Notes under the pieces: model-generated
Told to the model about the DNA's origin: nothing
The model's database searches: none
Seen by the model: only the letters and a program-made list of their open reading frames with translations
Part shown: piece by piece, positions 1-11,649 of the stretch
How the letters are laid out: every line of letters starts with the position of its first letter
How positions within the stretch are numbered: position 1 is the first letter of the stretch
Made by a program: the position numbers and the translations under genes
Origin: Micropterix aruncella
Lineage: Eukaryota; Arthropoda; Insecta; Lepidoptera; Micropterigidae
Direction: 5' to 3'
Assembly (NCBI GenBank): GCA_944548615.1
Contig: OX155952.1
Span: 41,984,182 to 42,048,181 of the forward strand
Length of the DNA stretch: 64,000 nucleotides

Positions 1-597
1 TGAACAGCAGCGAAGGAAATCCCAGCTTGGATTGGGAAACGCTGATGTTTGAATGAGATATACTTACGGATGTGCACGACTTTCGATTGTGCATGTTAGT
101 TTATGGGTCCCTTTACCGTCGACGAACGATCACTCATCATCCATATATCCTCAAAAATCGAGCTTTTCCTTTTCCAACACAAAATGCCTCCAATTGAGGC
201 GAATTCGAGCGAGAAAACTAAAATAAAACACTTTGATCACATCGGCAAAGGCCGTTTCATAAATGGAGGATGACGTTTCGAAATAATTCAAAATTTCGGA
301 CGTTTCCAACATTTAAAATATGACATTATTAGGCTGCGTTAGTTATCAACGAGCCATTAAATCGAAATAAAAATAAAAAAACCTCCATATGCCTCAATGA
401 AATGAAAGAAGAAACTTCAATCTTAATTTCTGGCAGAGGAGTTTATAATAAAGATTGTATAATGTTATCAAAATAGGGTAAACCTATATAAAATTGTATA
501 ATATTAAAAAATTGTAAAGAAATATTGTAGAAAACAGTATAATATTGTTATATCTGATAGGTTTGTAAACAAATCCGTTTATAGGATGATGTTTTTA

Positions 598-1125
<528 letters not shown>

Positions 1126-1304
1126 TAATAAGTATTAATATGTAATAATAATATACAAAATAAATTCACAAAAATTAAAATAAAATTACATTTAGAAATC
1201 ATCAATTTATATTACTACACATACTATTAAGTTTTTATTATAAATATTCAATTATCTAATAAGGTGTTCAATATCTGCATTTGTACAATTTAAGAGGTAG
1301 GCTC

Positions 1305-1880
1305 TCAAACTATTTTTAATTTATATGAAATTTTAATGTCTTCAATGTTTAGTGGTAGGCAATTATAAAATTTGGGGGCAAGATAAGAGAAACTGGATTG
1401 GCCAAAAGCGGATCTCCTGAGTGGAATTGCAAAATTTGTTTGTTTCGATCTTCTTGTTACACGAGACTGCTGGCTTTTTTTATGTTCTCCTAACTCACTC
1501 TGGAATTTAGTGAGAGTTACCAGCACAAACATTTTTCTCACGCTCAACACTCTATACTCTCGGAAAAGGTCATCGGAAGAATATGTTTGGGGTTTTTTAT
1601 TGATCACCCTCAGTATAGCCTTTTGCGCTTTATAAAGGGTGGCCAGAAGCGTTTTTGCCGCACAGCCCCAAGTTACGATGCCATATCGAATAACCGACTC
1701 GCAGACAGCAAAGTAGACACTTTTTAGCATATTGAAATCTAAGATGTTCCGCAAACTCCTAAAGTAATATACACGTTTTCTCAGTCTTGCCGCAACCTTC
1801 GTTAAATGATCCTCCCAGCGCAGTCTGTTGTCTAACATCACGCCCAAGTACTTAATGTAGGACACCCTGTCGACATTCAT
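1305..1880 (-). pseudogene. LINE reverse transcriptase, C-terminal fragment
   Basis: A 191-residue open frame reading toward lower coordinates. It begins with the YIKYLGVMLD motif typical of the segment after the RT catalytic core of Jockey/CR1-type LINEs. It continues through a helical thumb region (WEDHLTKV, VCESVIRYG, KAQKAILRVI) and ends with the AFGQSSFSYLAPKFYNCLPL segment seen in insect LINE C-termini. No endonuclease or catalytic YADD lies in this frame, so it is a fragment rather than a working protein. The RT core that should precede it survives in decayed form at about 2634-2945, separated by roughly 750 bp. Close relatives lie at 9.6-10.4 kb and 13.7-14.1 kb. Confidence 0.85.
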
Positions 1881-1950
1881 ACACTGGCAATCTTGTGTTC
1901 TGATAGTTAATAACGAAGTAATGCAGGCATATGCGTCCCTACAGGTCGAA

Positions 1951-2040
1951 CGCAGGTGGGCACATACCCACCTTGAGTCTCATGGCCCCAGGAACAAACG
2001 ACCCCAGGATAAGAATCCTGGGGTCGTTGGAGAAGACTCC
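1951..2040. other. Cluster of three strong stem-loops
   Basis: Three consecutive hairpins: AGGTGGG/CCCACCT around 1951-1972; a 14-bp perfect stem with AAGA loop at 1997-2028; and GGAG-AAGA-CTCC at 2029-2040. They sit in sequence that separates two halves of a decayed LINE (1305-1880 and 2634-2945), so they probably belong to a later insertion, but I could not find its ends. The rest of 1881-2633 shows no gene. Confidence 0.6.
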
Positions 2041-2633
2041 AAATATAATATCACGTAGGAAAAAAGAAACCTATCCATAACATGGTCTACAAAACCCAGG
2101 ACACCAGCAAGAGTTGATACTGTAGGACTTAGCCTCATTTACCAGATATAACTTACTACAGCAGATGCAGTTTTACATTGCAGCCTAAATCTCAAATTTA
2201 TCCTATTTAAATGTAAACTTAATCACAGTGATATAAAAGGTTAGAACGTAAGTTTCTGGCTTTAGGACGTTGGAATAAATAACAGTTTATGTGCCTATTC
2301 TTCAGCGTAGACTAGGATATACGAGTAGAAGTATGTAGATGTTTATGTGTGTATGTTTACTTGTATAGATAATATGCGTAAGAGCTGCCATTCATTGGCC
2401 GTCTCTTGACTGAACTGGAATGAAAGTTAAGCCAAGAAACAGTGAGCCTTTGTAAACATCGTGAATCTTGTAGCAATAACAGTGGACTTAGCAACCATTT
2501 GCAGGTTATTCCGGGCTGTGAATGCTAGTAAGCTTGCATCTGAAATATTGCAATAAAGACCAAAAATACATGTAGCTTAAAGTAAGATGTAAATAATACA
2601 TCTCATTTTATAAAACTCTATTACAATGCTTAC

Positions 2634-2945
2634 TTACAGATCATTGACATGTAAATGATATGCAGAAGTAAGACCATTAGCAATCAGGTTTATGAAGAGG
2701 AAAAGTAAGAAAGATAAGAGCCCTCCTTGCGGCATGCCAGCGACAATTTCCATCAAACCGGGATTGTTATCGCCAGATTTAACAGACTGTAGCGTCCTCT
2801 TAAATACATTAACAACGACCTAATTTTATGACCTGAAACATATAGGTACTGAGCGCAATCATTCTAACAGTAGATCAAAATCAGCCGAATTAAATGTACT
2901 ACTGATATCGAGTAGTGATAGGAATATCGTAAACATTTTAATTAA
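2634..2945 (-). pseudogene. Decayed LINE reverse transcriptase core
   Basis: On the minus strand, broken translation shows SLLDISSTFNSAD (RT motif A, normally F-x-D-x-x-x-A-F-D), then GMPQGGLLSFLLFLFIN (motif B, normally G-x-P-Q-G-x-x-x-S-P-L-L-F) and a ruined catalytic box (HVND in place of YADD). Order and spacing match a Jockey/CR1-type RT. The frame is interrupted, so the copy is dead. It probably formed one element with the C-terminal fragment at 1305-1880. Confidence 0.7.
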
Positions 2946-2984
2946 AACACGTTTTGATGCTTCAGAACTGAGGGCAACCGACTG

Positions 2985-3150
2985 CGTGCGGCGGCGAGTG
3001 TCACGAGTGGCGCGTGATCGTTACGAGATTCTTGCCGCAGGGCGCACAGCCCTGCAACGCCACACGCAGAAAACCGGGCAATTGCCCAGCGGAAGACGTC
3101 ACGGGCCTTGGACATGGCCCATCGACTAATTCACAAAATGCGCAATCGTC
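2985..3150 (+). repeat. Structured LINE 3'-end fragment (second copy of the 19.4-kb module)
   Basis: About 150 GC-rich bases align with the region after the gag stop at 19.43-19.58 kb. Three stem-loops occur in the same order: GCAGGG/CCCTGC, GGGC-AATT-GCCC and GGGCC/GGCCC. Several base pairs differ from the 19-kb copy by double substitutions that keep the pairing. The 12-mer TGTCACGAGTGG occurs in both loci, but before the stems here and after them at 19.6 kb. No gag or RT coding accompanies this copy. Confidence 0.6.
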
Positions 3151-4430
3151 TTTAAGCACTAGATATGTATAGAGATACCGCGCGTCAACGGAGCGGAGTT
3201 CCCATGAATTGAAATTTGTTTCAACGAAGAACTTTCTGAAAAACGTGCTTTTCAGCGTGTTTTTTATGTTTCTTAATTATATCTTGTTCTATTTAACAGA
3301 TTTTTATGTTCAATTTTAACGCCAATTTCATAACGAAATTGAGGAACAAATTTTAGGGAAATTTAGTTATATGACCATGTTAGGACAACGTTTAAAAATA
3401 ATGTCTTGTATTATTAGAGCCCTGTCCACACTAGAACGGGTTAGACTCAGTGTTTAAACATGTTAGAACGGGTTAGTCCCAGCTATTAACAAAATAAACA
3501 TAGCCAAACAATTCAATAAATTTACTAAAAAAATAAAAAAATAATATTTATACAGACTATAATTTTAATTAAATTGTGATTAAAAGTAGATACAAAGAAT
3601 TTTTTTCATACTTATAATAATTATAATTATTATTATTATCATTATGTTTTATTTGTGATTGCATTAAAACGTAAATATATATTTTATATTGTCAATTTTC
3701 AAAATATATTATTTGCCACCTTGAAACCGTTTCGAAATTTGATAATGGTTTCAATGATTATAATTGAATCCGGCAGGTTCAACTACGTTCTCGGAGTGTG
3801 TAGGTTAAATGTCGCTAGCCAAATGTGGTACCAGTTTTTGGCACTTTCATGTCGCCATTCTCTGAAACTCTGGTGGCTCTCACTCTCTATGCATTACATA
3901 AGAAGATTTAAGAATTGTGCATGGATCAAAGCTATCTTAATATATAACAGGTCCAAAATATTGCATCCTTTATATACGTTGTATTTTAAATATCGGATGA
4001 CGCTCGACAATTTTTAGTATACACTTATGCGTTACTTCATGAGGCTGGAGAATAGTTAATGAGCAACCCGATTATTCCATAACCAAAAAAAATGCTTTGT
4101 TCCCGGGACTGAACTCTAAGTTAAAAGTTCTTAGTCCTGATTCTGCAGTGGTACGTACGGCTTGCCTAAACCATGGCAATCGACGATCTGCTAGTTTCAA
4201 ATTGGTAAAATAGACAGCAAGAAATGATTCTAGTCATTGAATTAGCACACTAAAATTTTTAAAAATAAAAATAATATATAGATCTTTAAAATTAACTTGA
4301 ACAATGCTCCGACAAAGATGGTATTTTTAACACGCTTTTATTAGGTCGACCTGTATTAATTAATTAATTAATTGGCAGCTGTATGTAGTTCTGATGACAA
4401 TACAATAATATGGTACTGTCGAACTGATCT
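3151..4430. other. No gene seen; one possible LINE 3'-end trace
   Basis: AT-rich sequence. At 3430-3480 the phrase GAACGGGTTAGTCCCAG recurs in similar form at 29.88 kb, next to another LINE remnant, and may be an old LINE 3' UTR. The 120-codon frame at 3655-4017 has no recognisable domain and low-complexity composition, so I do not call it a gene. Confidence 0.4.
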
Positions 4431-4670
4431 GATGATGGAGTCGGAAGATATGAACTGGAACTTCATGATGGGACATAGTATCATAGCCGTGTTTGGACTT
4501 GTTAGAAAGTGCTTGTAATGAACTTTGACCACGATTAAGTTTCAAGGGCTGATGATGACGCCGAAAGACAGGAACTGGCATTCCATGATGGAATATCGTA
4601 TCATAGTCGTGTTTGCACTTGTGAGAAAGGTCACGTAATGGACTTTGAAGACGGTCAGGTTTCAAGGTTA
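4431..4670. repeat. Tandem duplication of a 120-bp unit
   Basis: Two adjacent diverged copies, 4431-4550 and 4551-4670, both start GATGATG and contain CATGATGG.A.AT.GTATCATAG and GTTTCAAGG near the end. A 101-residue minus-strand frame crosses both and so repeats itself (KCKHDYDT / KSKHGYDT). No known domain is visible. The following 4671-5379 holds no recognisable gene. Confidence 0.85.
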
Positions 4671-5379
4671 TAACAAACCTATTACATAATGACTTGTGAA
4701 TATTGAGTGTAAATAGTGTAAATATTGACTTATGTGCCTGTATAAAATGTATATAGACCTGTACATGGAGAGTGTAAATAGAATAATATTGATATATCTA
4801 TATACGTTGTATATTGACGTGTAAATAGGGTAGTAGGTTGTGTTTTTACGTGCATTTATAAAAGCGTGTTTTTAGTGTTTGTTTAAACTATTAATTTATT
4901 TTATTTACAACTTAGGTTTGCCAAATGTCTGACAAATATCTGCACGCACCGGTGCTTCCATTGTCATTAAAACAAATTTTCTATTAAATGCGCCATGCGA
5001 TTTTATTTTAGTCTTATGCAGGCGCCAAATTGACGACACAAATAAATATTTTCTAGCTTTATTGATTGTTCAATAAAATCGATTTTCCTTATTTTATTAA
5101 TGCATTATCCGCAAGTTTTCTCGAGAATTGTTTTATGTGCCTAACCATCTGTAAGTAGGTACTTGAAGACAATCGCTTTATGATTACGATGTTTTGTATC
5201 TTTTGGTTGTTATCGTAGATTAGTTTTATGTCAGTCATAGAGGATGCTATGAAATGACCGGATTTAGCGAAAGCGATAAACAAAAATACTTGAAAATAGT
5301 TTATTCTATTTCCACTAAAATTAGTGCAATTTTGGATTTACACAAACTAACTATTGAAAGAGTAATTCTAATCCGAAAT

Positions 5380-5850
5380 TCGGGTTGTTAACATGACCGT
5401 GTTGCACGCTTCGATAACTTCTTCAAAGATTTTAAACCGCTGACTGAAAATTAGCTGTGATTCTCGAGAATGTAATATGATAGTCCATCAAATCAAAGAT
5501 TTACTGCTCCAAATTCCTTTGTTTTTGGAGCGGTGCATTATCGTAGTGGAAGATTATGTCACGTTTCGGGTTATCCTTACAAAGTTCGGTTATCATTTTT
5601 GGCAAAAACACAGCTGTGTACCAATCTGCGGTAACCGTTTTCGGTTCTTAGACAGTTGTGGCAACGTTAAGACAAACGATGCGATCAACTTCTTCGATAC
5701 ACTGAGAGATCGGACAACTTATGTAAGCTTTAGGTCACTTTCAAAAACCCAAACAACAGTCAGATTTGTCATTTCGGACTCATGTAAATAAATTCACGAT
5801 TCTTGAACTGGTACGATGCTATAAACAGCATTCAACATTGAACATTGGAC
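5380..5850 (-). pseudogene. mariner/Tc1-type transposase remnant
   Basis: Minus-strand translation shows IFHYDNAP followed by a Q-rich helix segment and LEQ, matching the second catalytic aspartate block (H-x-D-N-A) of mariner-family transposases. Frames are broken by stops, and neither terminal inverted repeats nor flanking TA duplications were found. The plus-strand open frame at 5477-5791 is the antisense of this remnant. Confidence 0.5.
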
Positions 5851-6129
5851 ATTATTCAACATTGTACGAGTAGCTTTTAGATTTCTGACTACCAAATATA
5901 GAATTATTTTGACCACAGTCATTTCAATGCCAAAGATGTCCAAATCTGTTTGTTTATTTATTGTTATATGCGGCTGATATGTGTGCTATTATCAAAGACG
6001 TTAATACAGTAGCGCTCATCATCAAACCTTGCGTTCGGGATTATAAACCTTGATATACCTACTCGTATATGGTATTAGGCAAATGACATACTCATAAATG
6101 TCACCAAAATTAATATTTTTAATTTTATT

Positions 6130-6358
6130 TTATTCAAGAAACAGACGCCCAGCGGTTTCACCCGCGTGGTGATGGAAAATTGTGATAATGATGACAGAAA
6201 ACCATATATCTTTATAAATTATAGCCTATGTCTTATTCTGATGTGTAAGCTATATTATTGTAAAGTTTCATCAAAATCCATTCAGTAGTTTTTGCGTGAA
6301 ATAGTAACAAACATCCATTCATACATACAAACTTTCGCGTTTATAATATTAGTAGGAT
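6130..6358 (+). repeat. RTE-type LINE or SINE 3' fragment
   Basis: The sequence from CACCCGCGTGG through TATAGCCTATG and TTTCATCAAAATCCATTCAGTAG to TTTATAATATTAGTAGGATG resembles the short 3' ends dispersed through lepidopteran genomes. Related tails occur at 25.4-25.6 kb and 47.5-47.8 kb. Family name inferred from memory of such repeats; no coding. Confidence 0.55.
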
Positions 6359-6501
6359 GTAGATAGTAGTAAGAAAATAAAATATATAATTATGTAATGA
6401 CACATTTTATGTGAACGAAAAATAAAAAAAAGGAATAAGTTACATAACTTAAAAATAGAAAGATAAAAGGAGAATAACTATTTTCATAATAAACAGATTA
6501 C

Positions 6502-6870
6502 TTAATTAAATTGTAATATATTCATAATTAGATTTTTAAATGTATCTGGGGCTGTGGCAAATATATCAACATCCATAAACACCGAGTTGTAATGACGACA
6601 AGCTCTACAAAGAAAAGCATTTTGTGCATAGTTAGAATTGACAATTGGCAGTTGAAAGGAACGCTGAGAGCGAGCTGGTCGAGGGGGCACGAAAAAATTT
6701 ATCTGCTCCAAGATTTGACTAGCATCAACACGATTGTTATATGTGATACAGTTTAATTTACGTGCAAACTGTGTGAACGTCATATAGAGTAGCATACATT
6801 TAACCCCTGTAGCATCAGCTAGGCTCCTTGGATTCCTGGTTGACAGCGGTCTAAAGTGGGATAGACACAA
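6502..6870 (-). pseudogene. LINE reverse transcriptase, extreme C-terminal fragment
   Basis: A 122-residue frame whose second half (RVDASQILEQINFFVPPRPAR ... LCRACRHYNSVFMDVDIFATAPDTFKN) matches the layout of Jockey/CR1-type LINE C-termini: a V-D-x-x-x-L-L-x-x-I-x-F-x-V-P strand, then an R-x-x-R-x-Y-N block and a D-I-F-x-x-x-x-x-x-F-K block. The fragment at 27403-27726 has the same layout. The N-terminal part of this frame lacks the expected upstream RT sequence. Confidence 0.7.
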
Positions 6871-6969
6871 TAACTCTCTTTGTGATAAGATAGAGCGTAC
6901 ATGCTATACTCTATTTCGAGATATCTGTTAGATCTCAGACGATCTGTTAGACCGCTACGGATGTGTTAC

Positions 6970-7672
6970 TTTTCGTACATACATGAATTCGTATTCTACG
7001 GCATCGACCGTTGGGGTCGCGATGCTGATCGGAATCACGGTTTATAACCGCATAGAAACCGTATTTCCGTCAATTTCATATGTTGACTGTGCCGTGTGCT
7101 TTGGTAGCGAACGGTTTCGTGCAGCTTGGGCCACAAGATCCATTTTTTTCCTCGGATCGGTTCAACTCACGATTCAGCTCCTATTTGAAAGTGTCCTCGT
7201 GCGGAAGGCTACCCCGGGTAAGACTCCCGCGTCTCAGACCTCATAAGCTGGTGGACCGGTTTCCCCTGGTGGGATTTCATACCGGCGCTACTAGACGGTT
7301 TGCGCACCGTTCGGCGACGCCAATCGGTTGTGCAATCTGGCTAATTGCTGAAGGAGTCTGGAGACTATGGAAAAATACTATGTCCTAAGGCTAAGTAGCG
7401 GGGTTGGATGTTGACCTGTTGTCATGCCACTCTTAAAATGGACGGAGATATCCTACCAAAACTGGTAGTTAGGGGCGAGGCTGCCCGCTGGTTACCTTTC
7501 CCGGTGCCTCGCCGTAAGCGTTGGCCTCTTACGGGCTTGTTGGTGGAGCTAGACGGTAGAATGTCTTGTCTCTAAGTCTTCTACGCTCATCCCACGGCTA
7601 AAAGAATGATCACATGGCGTTATACCAGCCTGGGGTGACGGAATCGCCCTCTGTAGTCGACACCCCCCTACT
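6970..7672 (+). repeat. GC-moderate LINE-associated non-coding segment
   Basis: Parts of this stretch (GCCCGCTGGTT, GTGCC...GCCGTAAG, CTTACGGGC, GGGGTGACGGAATC) recur in the same order at 29.56-29.92 kb, and in both places an RT C-terminal fragment of one LINE family lies downstream. I read it as LINE untranslated sequence. The overlapping open frames at 6983-7388 have no recognisable domain. Confidence 0.5.
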
Positions 7673-7882
7673 GTGCCGTGCGTATACATTACGGAAGTGG
7701 CATTACATGTCAGGAATAATCTAGAGGATTTCTATATTAATGGTACCAATTATGACCACAACATGCCATTTGATGTGCAACTGCGTCTCGTTCATCACTC
7801 GCTTGCGAAGTCCGATAGCCTTACTGACGTGAGCGATCACACAAAAAAATGCCACTACCTTAGTCGAATTACAAGAAGATAG
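7673..7882 (+). pseudogene. LINE RT C-terminal fragment (35.4-kb family)
   Basis: Sixty-nine residues (YITEVALHVRNNLEDF..NG ... HHSLAKSDSL) align with YIMEVALFVRRNLADFEVNG ... SHALSKSERL in the larger fragment at 35379-35924. The end has diverged or been replaced, and the frame stops early. The stretch 7883-8661 after it holds only AT-rich sequence and unassigned short frames. Confidence 0.7.
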
Positions 7883-8661
7883 ATAACCTCTTTTTGAGGT
7901 GTTTTTTAATAGTTGATGAGAGACGTACTCAGTATGAAATTTAAAAAAATATTATAGTTCATAGCTTTGTCAAAAATACAATATATGACATACAAGATTT
8001 GGATAACTCTAAGCCCATATATGTTCAGGAGTATTCCACTCTTGGAATATTCCATTTTGGAGTATTTCAAGAATATCATTCTGTAAAATAAAGGAAAATA
8101 TCCTGGCAGTTGACGTTTGCCAAAGAGAGTAATTTTTATTTTGATTAACGAAGGCTGTATTGCTGGATTTGACCATTAATTTAAATTTTGACTTTTTAGT
8201 AGGTAAACTATTATCCATTTTCGTGACTATCGCATTATTACTATGATAGTTATAGTTACAGACATTGTTCTATTTATTTAATCAACATTGTTTTCTAATC
8301 ATGTATGATTCTCATACCGATTTTAAATTATACTAATTAATTTATATAGTCACAACCATCACGATAGTTAATTCTTCATAATTAATTACATTACTGAGAA
8401 TATTAGACGCATTGACGCATCCAAGTGTAGGATGCAAATCTTCTGAAGTAGAATTAAACTGTATTTGTGTACTGATTTTCAAAACACCCCCTGAAGTTTA
8501 ATTTCAGGTTGTAACATATGAAATATCCTCGAAATATTTGCGGTTTAGAGTAGCTGCATGTATTGCAATTTGACTGCCGGAACGTTGTACCTCGAGCAGA
8601 AATCTAGAATATATGAAGCAGAATTTTCCGTTGGATTTTGATCTCACATATCTGTCTAGAC

Positions 8662-9383
8662 CAGCGGTTCCCAAAGTGTGGGTCGCGAGCCGATTACATG
8701 TGGGTCGCGAACACAACGTATGAACGTAGGGCAAATAGACGACGAGATGGATTGACGAGTCTAAGTATATTTAAGATACAGACAATGTAATTAAATAAAA
8801 TAAAGATAGCACTTGAAAATAATACAATATAAAACTTACAACCTCGCAACAGAGCGGGAAGATGAAATAGCCGCGCGAAGACAGCGCCGCGTCTCTAGCC
8901 TCGTCTCGCTCGCCGCCGGCGACCGCGCGGCCGGGCGGCACAGCGTTGTATTTGTGTGAAGTAGGTTTTTCTGCTATGACAAGTATAAAGACGAAATACA
9001 GGAACAAGCTAGATTTGTCAAATTCTCTGCGTCTAAAAATATCTCATTAAAGTTGACGTAGAAGCTGTAATTTTGAAAAATAGAAAGCAAGCTCATTCGT
9101 CACGCTGAATTATTTCGCCGTATCTACCATATGATTTTCAAAGTAGGTAGGTAGGTAGGTGTGTAAACGTAGTTCTTAGTTTCTATTTTTTCTCTTGTCG
9201 CACATTACAATTTTCTACAAAATAAAGACTTACTTATGATACTTACTTATGATACTTGCAAATGAATTGTTTATTTTTTACATGAAACCACTCACTAACT
9301 TTTCTGAAAAAGTTCTCGCTAGGTCGCAAAATATTGTGATTTTAAGGAGTGGGTCGCGGGGTCAATTAGTTTGGGAACCCCTG
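8662..9383. mobile_element. Non-autonomous hAT element with perfect 8-bp TSD
   Basis: The termini are CAGCGGTTCCCAAA and, on the other strand, CAGGGGTTCCCAAA: a 14-bp terminal inverted repeat with one mismatch and the CAG...CTG ends of hAT transposons. The palindromic octamer GTCTAGAC flanks both sides (8654-8661 and 9384-9391), as expected for hAT target duplication. GTGGGTCGCG motifs lie near both ends as subterminal repeats. There is no transposase, so the 722-bp element depended on one supplied in trans. Its middle (about 8860-8950) is strongly GC-rich compared with its ends and may be captured DNA. The short frames across it (8504-9007) are not genes. Confidence 0.9.
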
Positions 9384-9604
9384 GTCTAGACTGTTCCATA
9401 TCGCTGCCGCTGCATAGTAAAACTGCCTTTGTGTATAGAAGTCTTGTAATTCAGGGTAATAACCAGGTGACTATTGCTGTGGGACTATTCTAGTTTGGAA
9501 GGCTTGGAAGGCTTGGAAGAGTTTGGCCCTTTATTTCTCACAATTATTGAATTAACTATACCATTTTCTCTGTAATCGGCTTTGGCGCAATTCAAGATCA
9601 GTTT

Positions 9605-10376
9605 TCAAATACCAGCATTCAAATTCAAATTCAAATTCAAAATTCTGTATTAATTTATAATATTACATATATTTTTAAAATTCAAAGCCAACCTAACTAG
9701 GCCTCGCCTGTACTAATGTAGGCTTAATATAAAAGAAGGTAGAGCGGTTTTCGTAACTTGCTGTATTATCTTTGTATATTATTATGTTACGTTTAAGAAG
9801 ATAGATATGTCTCCAAAATAATAAAGCGTAATAATATTAAATTTAGGTATATACATATAAACATACACATACATAAATAAACATATACTTTATAGATAAA
9901 TATAAAATAATACTATATATATATATACATATATCTCACAAAACGTACTCTATTTTAATATATATGTTATTAATGCCTCCGATTCTTGTCGACCCATAGT
10001 CAAAAGTGACTTAGTTAGGTTTTTCTTTACGCCGTGACTAGTCCTAGATTTCAGTCCTGCAGGAAAAACACTATTCATTTTGTTGAACAGTCGAAGAGCA
10101 ATGTAAGAAAAGTGTTTTTGCGCAAAACTTGTTCTCTTTTTTTGGATTGAGTGCTATCTGGTTGTTGTTACTCGTGTTCCTTTATGGTGTGTTAAATATA
10201 GATGATAATTCTCATGATTATAGTAGTAGAGTAGGCCTACCTTAGCGTATATTTGACGAACGTCAAGGACTTTAGATTCCTTGTACAAGCTCTCAGAAGA
10301 ATAACGGAAGGGTTTTTTGTGTATTACTCTTAGTAGCGACTTTTGGGCCTTAATAAGAGCATGGCTCGTGGTAGAT
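9605..10376 (-). pseudogene. LINE RT C-terminal fragment with GAATTT-type tail
   Basis: Reading right to left, about 10376-10250 encodes ALIKAQKSLLRVIHKKPF followed by YSSESLYKESKVLDVRQIY. This aligns with YKAQKAILRVINKKP and YSSDDLFREYRVLSVRK in the fragment at 1305-1880. The rest is broken but ends in an A-rich hexamer tail (AAATTC repeats on the plus strand at 9615-9640), the usual 3' tail of these LINEs. Several stops and frameshifts; dead copy, 5' truncated. Confidence 0.7.
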
Positions 10377-10429
10377 GCTCACTTCTGAATGATTAAATCT
10401 CGATCGTTTCGGTGCATCCTAGCGTAGTA

Positions 10430-10760
10430 GTTTATGGGGATTGTACAGTTCGTGGTGGGTTTCGCTCCCCACCGCGCGCGATTGCCTGCGCGGTTGCAGC
10501 CGCGGCTGGCAGTCGGTTGGCTGTCGCGGAGCCGCTTCGAAGGCTTTGTAGTTCGACCGCTTGCGGCCGAACGTCGCGCCGCGCCGCGTATTGCAAAACC
10601 TGGCCAAACTCCGCCCCGACCGACTCATCTCGCGAGTAATCTAAGCGATTAGATAACGCAGCGTTTTCCGCGTTCCCTCAACGACCGCATCGCAGTGTTG
10701 TGATTAGTTATTACTTGCCGCGTGTCGGATCTAATAACCGGTAAGCGGCTCATTTGCATA
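10430..10760. promoter_or_regulatory. CpG-dense island, candidate promoter or first exon
   Basis: About 300 bases are far richer in CG dinucleotides than the surrounding AT-rich DNA. A GGTAAG consensus splice donor lies at about 10740, followed by an ATTTGCAT octamer near 10752. No TATA box or recognisable coding frame is seen; the overlapping 66-75 codon frames in three phases look like composition effects. It could be the first non-coding exon of a gene whose body lies outside, or the remains of a GC-rich transposon 5' end. Downstream 10761-11640 is featureless AT-rich DNA. Confidence 0.35.
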
Positions 10761-11649
10761 TTACTCTCCCGACGTTTTATTTTGCAATTTACAACATTTT
10801 AATATTTTCCCAAAATACAAATATTTTTGTGTATAATGTATTCATTTGTATAACATGTCGTAGCTGTTGTTGATAAGAGAAGTTCATCAGTGGAACAATT
10901 ACTATTAATGGAAACGAAAAATAATGATTCCTTAATACGATTTCTAATTAGAAACCGAGTAGTGTATAGCTACTCATATAAACACGCACCGGACCAAAAC
11001 ATCCTGTAGATAAAATTAATGCATCTCTCGTTTACACATCGATGATTTGGATTCTCGTCCTGTTCACGAGTATTATGTCCTTACCTGTGTACAGTCCCTT
11101 GCCATATTATTACACCCACCGTGCATTTTGCAATACCAGTATTTTAGTGTTTATGGTCGTGATGTATGCTAATAATAAACACGTTTAGCCACTATATTTA
11201 TATGAAACGGAAATATATTTATCATATTGCATGAAATAACAAAATCCTTTTAACTTTTCATCGAAATTACATTTGTCGTCTTCACTGAGAGAATCCTAGT
11301 GGTAAGATCATTATTAATTACTATTATTATATCAAATAAACCATAAAGCATATTATATCAAATAAACATAATAATTTTGTTTAATAATACACTTTCTGTC
11401 TGATTTATTTATTTAAAAAACAACATTACAATCATGTCCAATCCGTTGTGAGATGTAATATAAACATAAACATGCATGGTAAGAAACACTATAAATAAAA
11501 TTATTATAAATACATACATAACAAGTATTATATTATTAATAAAAAAATCATTAAAAATCACAAAAAAAAAACAATTAAAGAAAGAAATGAAATATGCAAG
11601 TACATGCATACATAATAAAAAATAAAACAGAATACATCAAGAATACAAA

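Noticed and set aside
5477..5791. 104-codon plus-strand frame
   Set aside because: Antisense of a mariner-type transposase remnant containing HYDNAP on the minus strand.
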